Source: Alteromonas ponticola
GTDB lineage: Bacteria; Pseudomonadota; Gammaproteobacteria; Enterobacterales; Alteromonadaceae
DNA length: 64,000 nucleotides
Direction of reading: 5' to 3'
Assembly: GCF_012911815.1 (NCBI RefSeq)
Contig: NZ_JAATNW010000006.1
Span: 365,789 to 429,788, forward strand
The notes under the pieces are model-generated. The model searched no databases, was not told where the DNA came from, and saw only the letters and a program-made list of their open reading frames with translations. The translations under genes and the position numbers were made by a program. Below are positions 35,992 to 44,795 of this stretch, piece by piece; the stretch's first letter is position 1; each line of letters opens with the position of its first letter.

Positions 35992-36555
35992 GTGGTAGAA
36001 AGTCAAATTGCAGCGCGCGCTGACAACAAATGTGAATTTTGTGGCAGTGACAACGGCTTGAGCGTATTTATGGTGCCGCTGTCCCCAACAGACGACGATG
36101 AGTCCGGCATTTACACATGCACCAAGTGTTTCGCACAGTTAAATCATAATGAAGCCCCCGATCTGCATCACTGGCGTTGCCTGAACGATGCGATCTGGTC
36201 TGAGGTTCCTGCGGTGCAGGTGATGGCCTGGCGGATGCTGACACGCTTAAGCACCGAATCATGGGCGCAGGATCTGCTGGCGACCATGTATGTGGATGAT
36301 AAAACGCTAGCCTGGGCGAAGGCCGAATCTGACATGTTACCAGCAGTGGCGACTGTAGACAGCAATGGTACAACACTCTCGGCAGGTGATACGGTACACC
36401 TGATAAAAGATCTCAATGTCAAAGGGGCAGGTTTTACTGCAAAGCGCGGAACGGCGGTACGTAACATCGCTTTAAGTGATAATCCCGAGCACATTGAAGG
36501 AAGAGTCAATGGCACGCGAATTGTAATTATCGCAGCTTACACCAAAAAAGCGTAA
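35992..36555 (+). CDS. PhnA domain protein
   Basis: A 187-residue soluble protein. The N-terminal zinc ribbon has two CxxC pairs (CEFCGS and CTKCFAQL); the C-terminal part (about 115-187) is the PhnA/YjdM domain, with GDTVHLIKDLNVKGAGFTAKRGTAV and the terminal IVIIAAYTKKA. E. coli PhnA (YjdM) is only about 111 residues; here a middle helical part of 50-60 residues is added. The name derives from phosphonate use but the family has no phosphonatase role that I can infer here. Start is GTG. It ends 46 bases before pyrC. Confidence 0.85.
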   Translation: MVESQIAARADNKCEFCGSDNGLSVFMVPLSPTDDDESGIYTCTKCFAQLNHNEAPDLHHWRCLNDAIWSEVPAVQVMAWRMLTRLSTESWAQDLLATMYVDDKTLAWAKAESDMLPAVATVDSNGTTLSAGDTVHLIKDLNVKGAGFTAKRGTAVRNIALSDNPEHIEGRVNGTRIVIIAAYTKKA

Positions 36556-36601
36556 ACTATCCGCGATAAATGTACTGAATAGATAATACAGAAGGGGCAA
36601 T

Positions 36602-37645
36602 ATGGACCGCATCACAATTACCACGCCGGATGACTGGCACTTGCATTTTCGAGACGGTGACATGCTGAAAGAAACCGTACCGGCTACCGCTCGTTGCTTT
36701 AAACGTGCCATTGTTATGCCAAACCTGGTGCCCCCCGTCACCACAGCAGAAATGGCGCTTAAATATCAGTCGCGTATTTTGCAGGCCCGCCCCTCTAACA
36801 GTCAGTTTGAGCCACTGATGACATTGTACCTGACCAATGCCACGTCAAGAGAAGATATCGTTGATGCAAAACAGGCGGGTATCCACGCTTGCAAACTTTA
36901 TCCGGCAGGCGCCACGACCAACTCTGACAGCGCCGTTACTGGAATTGAAGCCTTGTATCCCGTTTTTGAAGCGATGCAGGAGCAGGGGATGTTATTGCTG
37001 GTGCATGGCGAAGTCACCGATTCTCACATCGATATCTTTGACCGCGAGAAGGCTTTCATTGATACCCATCTGGCACCGATCGTAGAGGCCTTTCCCGGGT
37101 TAAAAGTTGTCTTTGAACATATCACTACCGCGGATGCGGTGAAGTTTGTCGAAAGCAGCTCTGACAATGTTGCCGCGACGGTAACCCCACAGCATCTGTT
37201 ATTGAACAGGAATGATCTTTTGGTAGGCGGTATTCGACCGCATAATTATTGTTTGCCCGTGTTGAAACGAAACACTCATCAGCAGGCTATCCGTGAAGTG
37301 GTTGCCAGTGGTTCTAACAAGTTCTTTCTGGGCACAGACTCTGCCCCGCATGCGCGGGAGAAAAAAGAAAATGCGTGTGGTTGTGCAGGATGTTATAGCG
37401 CCTGGAGCGCGATCGAACTCTATGCTCAGGTGTTTGACGAATTAGGCGTATTGGATAAACTTGAAGGGTTTGCCAGCCATTTTGGCGCCGACTTTTATGG
37501 CTTGAAACGCAATACAGGAACCATCACATTAGTCCAGGAGTCATGGCAGGTTCCCGAAATAGTGAGGTTAGCGGACGGAACTGACATGGTTCCCTTCTTT
37601 GCTGGCCAAACGCTGAACTGGAAGCTGGAGAACCCATTAAGCTGA
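36602..37645 (+). CDS. pyrC: Dihydroorotase
   Basis: Dihydroorotase catalyses the third step of pyrimidine synthesis. The 347-residue class II enzyme has the zinc ligands H13 and H15 in [10 protein letters not shown], the carbamylated lysine K98 in [15 protein letters not shown], further His ligands in VHGEV and FEHITT, and the catalytic Asp in LGTDSAPH. It has a GAAGGGG Shine-Dalgarno. Its TGA stop shares a base with the ATG of the solute-binding protein gene. No pyrimidine-responsive leader is obvious in the short upstream gap. Confidence 0.97.
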   Translation: MDRITITTPDDWHLHFRDGDMLKETVPATARCFKRAIVMPNLVPPVTTAEMALKYQSRILQARPSNSQFEPLMTLYLTNATSREDIVDAKQAGIHACKLYPAGATTNSDSAVTGIEALYPVFEAMQEQGMLLLVHGEVTDSHIDIFDREKAFIDTHLAPIVEAFPGLKVVFEHITTADAVKFVESSSDNVAATVTPQHLLLNRNDLLVGGIRPHNYCLPVLKRNTHQQAIREVVASGSNKFFLGTDSAPHAREKKENACGCAGCYSAWSAIELYAQVFDELGVLDKLEGFASHFGADFYGLKRNTGTITLVQESWQVPEIVRLADGTDMVPFFAGQTLNWKLENPLS

Positions 37646-39210
37646 TGCGGATAAAATGGCTATTATTGTTGCTGCTTGTTTCGCTGCACTCAGTTGTGAA
37701 CGCCGATGCTGCGGACAAGCAACAGCCAAAATTCAGAGTACTGACCAGCGATTCGCATTTATTCAGTGAGGTCGACGCTCAGGGGCAGGTGTCGGGATTC
37801 ACCGTGAGCCTGGTTGAAGGCGTGTTGTCGAAAGCGCGCATTGAAGCCAAGTTTGAAGCATTACCCTTTGCCAAAGTGGTCTCGGAGCTAAACGCGCAAA
37901 AACACGGGGTTATCTCCATCTTAGCGCGAACGCCTGAGCGCGAGAATGACTATTACTGGATCACCCCCATTACTGCCAATCCGGTAGCACTTTTTGTCAG
38001 AGCAGACTCGCCTTTTTCCTCTCAGGAAAACATCGCATTAGCAGATGTATCCAGTATCAGTGTGGTCAGCGGTGACTATCGAGAAACCATTTTGCAAAAT
38101 CACGAGGTGAGCAACATTGTTGCCGTGGATGACTGGGCGCAAGCCATAACGTCGACGCTATCGGGCGAGTCGCAAGGGCTGTTTTTCTCGCAAATGGGCC
38201 TGGCACTGATATGTAAGTATCATAATCTACAGTGTGATCAATTAGAAAAAGTGCTGCTGTGGGATACCGCTTATAGTTACATTGTGTTGCCTAAAACCGT
38301 TCAAAACTCAGAGCTGGCAGCAAAGCTCACGGTTGCCGCCAGCGAATACAAAGCTTCGCCACAGTATGCAAAACTGATTGAAAAAATGGTTCCTCAACTG
38401 CAAAAGTATTTGCCCGATGTCAATGTAGAAGAGGGGATCATTAGTTTTGTCGGCAATAAGCAGCTCGGCAGCGCCAAAGACCTTTGGGTGATCGCCGATT
38501 TAGTCCCCTTTTTTGCGGAAATGGATTCGCGCGGTAATATCGTTGGCTACATTCCAGATCTGGTGAGAAAAATTCTGCATCAGGCAGGATTAGAACAGCA
38601 AATTCTGGCAGCGCCGTGGGAGCGGATTGTCAGAGAGGCCCAAAGCAAATCTAACGTTCTGGCTTTTGCCGTGGCCAGAACACCGGATCGGGAAGATTTG
38701 TTTCACTGGCTTACGCCAGTTACACGAAACATGCATGCATTATTCGGGATTGACGGTAAGACTTATACCTCCTTGAGTGATATCCCAAGAGATAAGAAAA
38801 TTGCTACCTTACGCTCTGACTATCGCACAGAAGTCAGTATGGAAGCCGGCCTGACCACCATCGAATTTGATTCGTGGGGGGCGGCAATGGCCGCAATACT
38901 AAGCGGTGAAGCTGACTATATTTTTGGTTCCCAGGGCGGTGTCCAGGTGGGGTGCAAAGAAATACGCAAAGCCTGTCGTCAGGTAGATATTGTGATGCCT
39001 CATCGATATGTGACTGCCTACGTGGTTTTATCCAAAAGTGGCACTCAACCAGAACTGGTAGAAAGATTAAAAAACGCCTCTGTGATTGTCAAACAATCGA
39101 CCGATTACAAACGGTGGGCGCAACAGTGGAGTGAAAACGCAAAAATGAAAAAGGGGCTTGAGCAGCACGTGGAAAATGGTGTTATTAATCTTTGGAGGGC
39201 CGGACGCTAG
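37645..39210 (+). CDS. Tandem two-domain periplasmic solute-binding protein
   Basis: A 521-residue exported protein with a signal peptide (about residues 1-20, cut near VNA). It contains two consecutive family-3 solute-binding (HisJ/SBP_bac_3-like) domains, about 30-255 and 285-510. They repeat the same landmarks: a GQVSGFTVSLVEGVLSK / GNIVGYIPDLVRKILHQ segment, then ARTPERENDYYWITPIT / ARTPDREDLFHWLTPVT, then a GDYRETI / SDYRTEV segment. No ABC permease or ATPase genes accompany it, and no signalling domain follows. Ligand unknown. It starts on the last base of pyrC (TGATG) and ends on the first base of dbpA (TAGTG). Confidence 0.82.
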   Translation: MRIKWLLLLLLVSLHSVVNADAADKQQPKFRVLTSDSHLFSEVDAQGQVSGFTVSLVEGVLSKARIEAKFEALPFAKVVSELNAQKHGVISILARTPERENDYYWITPITANPVALFVRADSPFSSQENIALADVSSISVVSGDYRETILQNHEVSNIVAVDDWAQAITSTLSGESQGLFFSQMGLALICKYHNLQCDQLEKVLLWDTAYSYIVLPKTVQNSELAAKLTVAASEYKASPQYAKLIEKMVPQLQKYLPDVNVEEGIISFVGNKQLGSAKDLWVIADLVPFFAEMDSRGNIVGYIPDLVRKILHQAGLEQQILAAPWERIVREAQSKSNVLAFAVARTPDREDLFHWLTPVTRNMHALFGIDGKTYTSLSDIPRDKKIATLRSDYRTEVSMEAGLTTIEFDSWGAAMAAILSGEADYIFGSQGGVQVGCKEIRKACRQVDIVMPHRYVTAYVVLSKSGTQPELVERLKNASVIVKQSTDYKRWAQQWSENAKMKKGLEQHVENGVINLWRAGR

Positions 39211-40589
39211 TGTCTTTATTTTCCTCATTACCACTTGAAACGTCGATCTCAGATGCACTGGAAAGGCGGAACTTTCATAGCATGACACCGGTTCAGCAGG
39301 AAACGCTGCCTCATTCGCTGGCTGGTGGCGATGTACTTGCGCAAGCCAGAACCGGAAGTGGTAAAACACTGGCATTCTTGCTGCCTGTTTTTCGTCAATT
39401 ACAACAGGAAAATTTCGCTCCTCAGGCGCTAATCCTTTGCCCTACAAGAGAATTAGCGGAGCAGGTGGCACAAGAAGCAAGATTATTGGGGCAGGTAAAA
39501 GGTAATATCAAGGTGCTCGCATTGTGCGGCGGGGTACCGATACGCCACCATATCCAATCGTTAGAACACGGTGCCCATATCGTAGTGGGTACGCCAGGAC
39601 GTATAAAAGATCTTCTGACCCGAAATCAACTGAATTTATCACAGGTGCGGGTTCGTGTGCTGGACGAAGTTGATCGCATGCTGGATTTAGGTTTTTTTGA
39701 TGATGTTGCGCAAATTTTTGCTGCTATAAACACCCCCGTACAAACCTTATTGTTTTCTGCAACCATGCCCGCCGCAGTAGAATCCCTGGCAGCGCGTTAC
39801 CTCAGCAATCCGCTAAAATGTGAAATACAGCAACCAGAACTGGCCCAGTCTCAGATTAAAGAGCTGGCCTATCATGTGGGAACCTTATCTAAACTTCAGG
39901 CGCTTAAAGCACTATTGACCACGTATCAGCCTTCATCAGCCATCATTTTCTGTAACCGCCGGATCCAGGTAGCGGAAGTCGTGGAGGAATTAAGCCGGGC
40001 TGGATTCAGTGTGCAGGGGCTTGAAGGTGGCATGGAACAGGCTCAGCGGAACGAAGTCATCGTGCGTTTTTCAGCCAAAGCCTTGCAACTTCTGGTTGCA
40101 ACCGACGTAGCCGCCAGAGGACTGGATATCGATCAGGTCGACTATGTTGTCAATTATGCAGTCAGCGAGGAGGTTGAGTCGCATATTCACCGAATCGGAC
40201 GCACAGGTCGTGGAGATGCGCAGGGAACGGCAATCACGCTTTACGACGACAGCGAATTGGCACACCTGCACAAAATTGAAGTGTTCAGAGATGTCGAACT
40301 AACCAAGAAAAATGCTCAAGGCCTGACCTTTCAACCTAAGAATGTTACGCAACCTGCATTTACCTGTCTGGTTTTGTCTGCCGGAAAGAAAAGTAAAATT
40401 CGTCCGGGAGACATCGTGGGGGCGTTAACCAATGATGCAGCCATTCAGGCTGAAGATATTGGCAATATTAAAGTACTCAGTAATATGTCGTATGTTGCCG
40501 TGAAAACCCGTAGCGCAAAACGCGCCGTAGCGCATTTTCGGGAAGGTAAAATCAAAGGTAAAAAAGTACGATGCAAAAAGCTGGCGTAA
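39210..40589 (+). CDS. dbpA: ATP-dependent RNA helicase DbpA
   Basis: DbpA is a DEAD-box helicase that binds hairpin 92 of 23S rRNA in 50S assembly. The 459-residue protein has the Q motif (MTPVQQETLP), Walker A ARTGSGKT (46-53), PTRELA, TPGR, motif II DEVD (152-155, with Val where most members have Ala), SAT, and HRIGRTGRG. The C-terminal DbpA RNA-binding domain carries KSKIRPGDIVGALTNDA and KIKGKKVRCKKL. I chose the GTG in TAGTG at 39210, 11 bases after GGAGG; an upstream TTG at 39192 is in frame but inside that ribosome site. Confidence 0.93.
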   Translation: MSLFSSLPLETSISDALERRNFHSMTPVQQETLPHSLAGGDVLAQARTGSGKTLAFLLPVFRQLQQENFAPQALILCPTRELAEQVAQEARLLGQVKGNIKVLALCGGVPIRHHIQSLEHGAHIVVGTPGRIKDLLTRNQLNLSQVRVRVLDEVDRMLDLGFFDDVAQIFAAINTPVQTLLFSATMPAAVESLAARYLSNPLKCEIQQPELAQSQIKELAYHVGTLSKLQALKALLTTYQPSSAIIFCNRRIQVAEVVEELSRAGFSVQGLEGGMEQAQRNEVIVRFSAKALQLLVATDVAARGLDIDQVDYVVNYAVSEEVESHIHRIGRTGRGDAQGTAITLYDDSELAHLHKIEVFRDVELTKKNAQGLTFQPKNVTQPAFTCLVLSAGKKSKIRPGDIVGALTNDAAIQAEDIGNIKVLSNMSYVAVKTRSAKRAVAHFREGKIKGKKVRCKKLA

Positions 40590-40594
40590 CCAGT

Positions 40595-40987
40595 ATGTCG
40601 GGCGAACTCGATCTGGCGACTTTACTCGCCAACTTAAAGCCTTCACTGGATGAACAGCCTTACGTGTTTATGTCTATTCCAATAGACGACAGTAACTTCA
40701 TCCCAGACTTTCCGATTAAAGGGTTATTTCGTGAACGCGAGGGATATACCTGTATCATAGAACAAGAGGTGGCCGATGATCAGGGATTTGATTACTCAGA
40801 GCTATTTTGCTGCCTAACCTGTGAAGTACACTCCAGTTTAAACGCAGTTGGGCTAACCGCTGCACTTTCAACCACCCTGGCTACGCACAATATCAGTGCC
40901 AATGTCGTGGCAGGCTTCTATCACGATCATATTTTTATTCCGCAGGCCGATGCGAAACGTGCGCTCGCCCTGCTTAATCAATATTAG
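40595..40987 (+). CDS. ACT domain-containing protein
   Basis: A 130-residue protein of a small ACT-domain family. The pattern SGELDLATLLANLKPSL at the N-terminus, the mid-segment TCEVHSSLNAVGLTAALSTTLATHNIS and the terminal YHDHIFIPQADAKRALALL match that family, in which a first degenerate ACT unit precedes a typical one. Such proteins probably bind a small ligand, often an amino acid; none is known here. I prefer the ATG at 40595 from family similarity; an ATG at 40571, inside dbpA, would add eight residues. Probably cotranscribed with dbpA. Confidence 0.8.
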   Translation: MSGELDLATLLANLKPSLDEQPYVFMSIPIDDSNFIPDFPIKGLFREREGYTCIIEQEVADDQGFDYSELFCCLTCEVHSSLNAVGLTAALSTTLATHNISANVVAGFYHDHIFIPQADAKRALALLNQY

Positions 40988-41072
40988 ATCGGCATTGATA
41001 AATATTTTCAAATCTATACCCTAAGCGCCTTTTCATTTTTCGCAACAAGACAAATCAATATCGGAGCGACCA

Positions 41073-41846
41073 TTGAAACATGTAAACATTAAACCGCTAA
41101 CGCTGTCCGCTGGGCTATTACTTTCATCAACTACTTATGCAATTGTACCGGTTGATCAATCGAATGTGGCCGAAAAAGGGGTTAGCGGGAATGTTGGAGT
41201 AAGCATAAATGGCCAGTCTGGCAATAAGGATGAGCATGAATACAGCCTGAGCAGTATCTTACGCTATGGCCAAAGAGAAGATTCATGGGTGCTGATAACG
41301 GATTATAACTACTCTGAAACGAATGACATCAAAGACGAAGATGAGTTCTACAGCCATTTACGCTGGACTCGATTTAATTTCTTCAGCCCTCAGGTTGATG
41401 CCGAATTATTTGCACAGTATGAGTATGATGACTTTGCGGACTTATCCAGCCGGAAACTGGCGGGTGGTGGCGCGCGCTGGCGTTTTTCGCAGGATTTTGA
41501 TCAAGCTGAACTCAAAACCTCTATCGGTACGGGATTGTTTTATGAAGTTGAAAAATCCCTTTCCACTGGCGGTGAAGTAGAAACAACACGGGCTAACCTC
41601 TACGCCAAATTTCTTTATTCGCAGTCGTCGCAATACCCGTTCGACGCTTATCTGACGCTATATTATCAGCCCGCGGTTGATGAAATTGAAAATTTCCGCT
41701 CAGTGGTGATTTCTGGTCTGGAGTTTAAAATTACCAAGACCCTATCGCTCACGTTGGAAACGGAGTTGGAACATAATTCAGAGCCATTTACAGATGTTGA
41801 AAAAACAGATTTTGAGTATGGCGTAAGACTGAGTTACAGCTTCTAA
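41073..41846 (+). CDS. DUF481-type outer-membrane beta-barrel protein
   Basis: A 257-residue exported protein: signal peptide (about 1-23, ending TYA), then alternating hydrophobic/aromatic beta strands and a terminal aromatic residue (VRLSYSF), the usual outer-membrane barrel ending. The strands and the LRWTRFNFFSPQVDAELFAQYEYDDFADL segment match DUF481 proteins. Function unknown. The start is TTG at 41073 with a GGAG Shine-Dalgarno. A strong terminator follows the stop. Confidence 0.8.
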   Translation: MKHVNIKPLTLSAGLLLSSTTYAIVPVDQSNVAEKGVSGNVGVSINGQSGNKDEHEYSLSSILRYGQREDSWVLITDYNYSETNDIKDEDEFYSHLRWTRFNFFSPQVDAELFAQYEYDDFADLSSRKLAGGGARWRFSQDFDQAELKTSIGTGLFYEVEKSLSTGGEVETTRANLYAKFLYSQSSQYPFDAYLTLYYQPAVDEIENFRSVVISGLEFKITKTLSLTLETELEHNSEPFTDVEKTDFEYGVRLSYSF

Positions 41847-41860
41847 GTTGTAACCCAAAC

Positions 41861-41892
41861 AAAAAAGGTCAGCATATGCTGACCTTTTTTTT
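41861..41892. terminator. Bidirectional terminator
   Basis: A 13-bp perfect stem (AAAAAAGGTCAGC with GCTGACCTTTTTT) around ATAT. It has a T-run on both strands and sits between two convergent stops (41846 and 41907). Confidence 0.95.
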
Positions 41893-41906
41893 AAGCGAAT
41901 TAACGG

Positions 41907-43979
41907 CTACCAGATTTTAACCCGATTTTCAGGTGCGAGGTACAACTCGTCATCTGGCTTTACTTCAAACGCAGAGTAAAATTCAGGCACATTTCTAACG
42001 GCGCCGTTTGCGCGGAAATGAGCAGGAGAATGGGGGTCGGTTTGCACCCGTGTGCGCAGTGCTTCGTCGCGGTATTTGTTCGCCCACACCTGGCCAAAAC
42101 CGATAAACACGCGTTGATCACCGGTGAATCCATCCATTACAGGCGCTTCCTCACCATCCAAAGACATATGGTAAGCTTTCAGCGCGATGCTGATACCGCC
42201 CAAATCACCGATGTTCTCACCAAGGGTATATTCACCATTGACATAAAGATCAGGTAACGCCTCAAATTCATTGTACTGATCAATAAGTTGCTTAGTGCGA
42301 TTTTCAAATTCTTTACGATCGCTGTCTGTCCACCAGTTTCTTAATACGCCATCACCATCGAAAGTGCTGCCTGAATCATCAAAACCATGGCCGATTTCAT
42401 GGCCAATTACCGCACCAATGCCACCATAGTTAACCGCGTCTTCAGCATTCATATCAAAAAACGGCGGTTGCAGAATCGCTGCCGGAAAAACAATTTCATT
42501 TTGCGGCGGGCTGTAATAGGCGTTAACAGTTTGTGGTGTCATACCCCACTCATGATCCCATACCGGGCCACCCTGCTTTTCAAGCGCCTCAGCGTACTTG
42601 CGGTCGGCTGAACGTTTGATGTTGCCAAACAAGTCATTGGCGTCAACAGACAAGCTACTGTAGTCAGCCCACTGATCTGGGTAACCTATCTTGACACTGA
42701 ATTTAGACAGTTTGTCCAGCGCCTGCTTGCGGGTCTCGTCCGTCATCCAGTCTAACTCATTGATACTGTCTTTATAAGCCGCCAGCAGGTTATCAACCAT
42801 TTCCATCATGCGTTCTTTTGCTTCGGGCGGGAAATGTTTCTTCACATAAACCTTGCCGATAATCTCACCTACATGAGAGTCAAGGAAGTCAACCGCACGA
42901 CGCCACTGTGGACGTTGCTCTTCAACTCCGTGAAGCACTTTGCTGTAAAACTCAAAATTAGCTTCATCAAAGGCGCTGGTTAGCTGGCTGGCAGTGGCAT
43001 TAAGTAAATGCCAGCGTAAAAAGGTTTTCCACTGTTCAAGCGGGGTTTTGGTGATCAGGCGGTCAAGCTCTTTGGCAAAATCAGTTTGCATAAAGACCAG
43101 TCCGTCGATGTCGGTAATTTGCGCCTGTGACAGGAAAGTACTCCAGTCGAAATCTGGCATGACAGAATTGAGCTCATCTAACGGCACTTTGTTATAGTTA
43201 GAAGCCCAGTCGCGCGTTTGTTCTTTTTTCATGTGAAGGTTTGCTATTTCTTTTTCAAACTTCATCAACATTTCAGCGCTGTTGGCGGGCTCATCAAAAC
43301 CAGCCAGACTAAACATTTTTTCAATGTGTTTGACGTAGGCGTCACGAATTTTTTGTGAGCTCTCATCGTCCTTAAAATAATACTCGCGTTCAGGTAAACC
43401 AAGACCACTTTGCCAGAGGTACATCATGTAAGTGTCTGGCTGCTTAAAGTCAACATATTGACCCAGAGAGAACGGCGAGCCATAACCATAACGGTTGGCA
43501 TAGGCAAAGTAAGAGGCTAATTCTGAGTAATCTGAAATCGCATCAATCATGGCCAGATCTTTATTCAAAGGCTCCATGCCCAATTTATCACGGGTTTCCA
43601 TATCCATATATGATGCATAAAAGTCGCCCACTTTTTGCTCATCGGAGCCTTTTTCAAAGTCACCACTAGCCGATTCTTCAATGATAGCTTTTACATCGTC
43701 CTGAGCGGCATCACGCAGAATATTAAAGGCACCGTAGCTGGATTTGTCTGATGGAATCTCGGTTTTATCCATCCACTTTCCATTCACATAACGGAAGAAG
43801 TCGTCACCCGGGTCAACCGACAAATCCATATTTTCTTTAACTACACCGGATGTCAGTTGCTGTTTGGACTCGTCCTGTTGCTGAGTTTGTGCTGAAGATG
43901 AAGAGCCAGTATCAGCGGGTTGCGGGTTGCACGCCGCCAATCCTAAGATAACGCTTAGGCTAAGTAATGTACGTTGCAT
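41907..43979 (-). CDS. M13-family zinc metallopeptidase (PepO-like lipoprotein)
   Basis: A 690-residue neprilysin-type endopeptidase that should cleave short peptides outside the cytoplasm. The precursor is a lipoprotein: LGLAAC with C17 lipidated, then a Gln/Ser-rich linker. Catalytic motifs are HEIGH (527-531), NAYYSP (486-491) and ENIGDLGG (the third zinc ligand Glu), and the terminal NRVKIW is the usual M13 ending. I chose the ATG at 43979 because it gives a proper signal sequence; an upstream in-frame start would bury it. Monocistronic, closed by the shared terminator. Confidence 0.94.
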   Translation of the reverse strand: MQRTLLSLSVILGLAACNPQPADTGSSSSAQTQQQDESKQQLTSGVVKENMDLSVDPGDDFFRYVNGKWMDKTEIPSDKSSYGAFNILRDAAQDDVKAIIEESASGDFEKGSDEQKVGDFYASYMDMETRDKLGMEPLNKDLAMIDAISDYSELASYFAYANRYGYGSPFSLGQYVDFKQPDTYMMYLWQSGLGLPEREYYFKDDESSQKIRDAYVKHIEKMFSLAGFDEPANSAEMLMKFEKEIANLHMKKEQTRDWASNYNKVPLDELNSVMPDFDWSTFLSQAQITDIDGLVFMQTDFAKELDRLITKTPLEQWKTFLRWHLLNATASQLTSAFDEANFEFYSKVLHGVEEQRPQWRRAVDFLDSHVGEIIGKVYVKKHFPPEAKERMMEMVDNLLAAYKDSINELDWMTDETRKQALDKLSKFSVKIGYPDQWADYSSLSVDANDLFGNIKRSADRKYAEALEKQGGPVWDHEWGMTPQTVNAYYSPPQNEIVFPAAILQPPFFDMNAEDAVNYGGIGAVIGHEIGHGFDDSGSTFDGDGVLRNWWTDSDRKEFENRTKQLIDQYNEFEALPDLYVNGEYTLGENIGDLGGISIALKAYHMSLDGEEAPVMDGFTGDQRVFIGFGQVWANKYRDEALRTRVQTDPHSPAHFRANGAVRNVPEFYSAFEVKPDDELYLAPENRVKIW

Positions 43980-44171
43980 GATGATTCCTGTCTGGTGCGC
44001 TTGATAACGCATCTGTCTATAAACGTTCCTGTCGAGCAGGGTTTTGCACTGTCTTTAATAGCATGACCCGGGCGCCAGTAAAACTATTTATAATGAAAAT
44101 ACATAACTTGTAACAACTCTATGTTCCAGGCACGTTACACTTTATGCACATTACTTTTAAGGGATTTGCTT

Positions 44172-44780
44172 GTGTCATATTCAGATGTTTCTACTTGCGA
44201 TTACGCTGATGCGCTCGACGCTAACCAATTCATGCATGCCAGCATTCGCGCATTATGGCCACAAACCCAGCGCCTCGCTGGCCCGGCGTTTACCGTTGTA
44301 TGTGCTCCCGGTGATCATTTGATGTTACACGCAGCAATTTACCGAGCAAAGCCAGGCGATATCTTAGTGGTGCAAGGCGATGAAAAATTAGCGATGGCGG
44401 GGGGAAATGTCTGTGCGATTGCACAAAAAAGAGGGATTCAGGGCATGATAGTTGACGGTTTCGTGCGTGATATTGACGAAATCGCGCAGATGCAGTTTCC
44501 CGTCTATGCCAAGGGGACTTTTCCTAAACCAGCAGCGAAAAAAGCACTTGGCAAATTAGCGTCGCCAATTCAGTGTGGCGATGTGCAGATAGAAAATGGT
44601 GATATCATTGTTGCGGATAATGACGGCATTGCGGTTATTCCGTTTAATCAGCGCAAAGCGATTTACGAAGTAGCGATGTCCCGTAAGCAGAAAGATGCGG
44701 AGATGACCTTGGAACAATGGCAGTCTCAACATCTTGAAAAAGTAGAAACCACCCTTACAAAGCTAGGGTTTACCCAATGA
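44172..44780 (+). CDS. RraA-like family protein
   Basis: A 202-residue protein of the RraA/HMG-CHA aldolase-like fold. Conserved elements are CDYADAL at the N-terminus, GPAFTVVCAPGDHLMLHAAIYRAKPGDILVV, and GMIVDGFVRDIDEIAQMQFPVYAKG, which holds the R-D pair that binds metal and substrate in aldolase members. It differs from true E. coli RraA (RNase E inhibitor), so a lyase or aldolase-type role is possible. I chose the GTG at 44172 with an AAGGGA Shine-Dalgarno; the frame is open upstream from 44121. The ABC exporter gene begins 15 bases after it. Confidence 0.82.
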   Translation: MSYSDVSTCDYADALDANQFMHASIRALWPQTQRLAGPAFTVVCAPGDHLMLHAAIYRAKPGDILVVQGDEKLAMAGGNVCAIAQKRGIQGMIVDGFVRDIDEIAQMQFPVYAKGTFPKPAAKKALGKLASPIQCGDVQIENGDIIVADNDGIAVIPFNQRKAIYEVAMSRKQKDAEMTLEQWQSQHLEKVETTLTKLGFTQ

Positions 44781-44795
44781 CACTGAGCCTTATTA

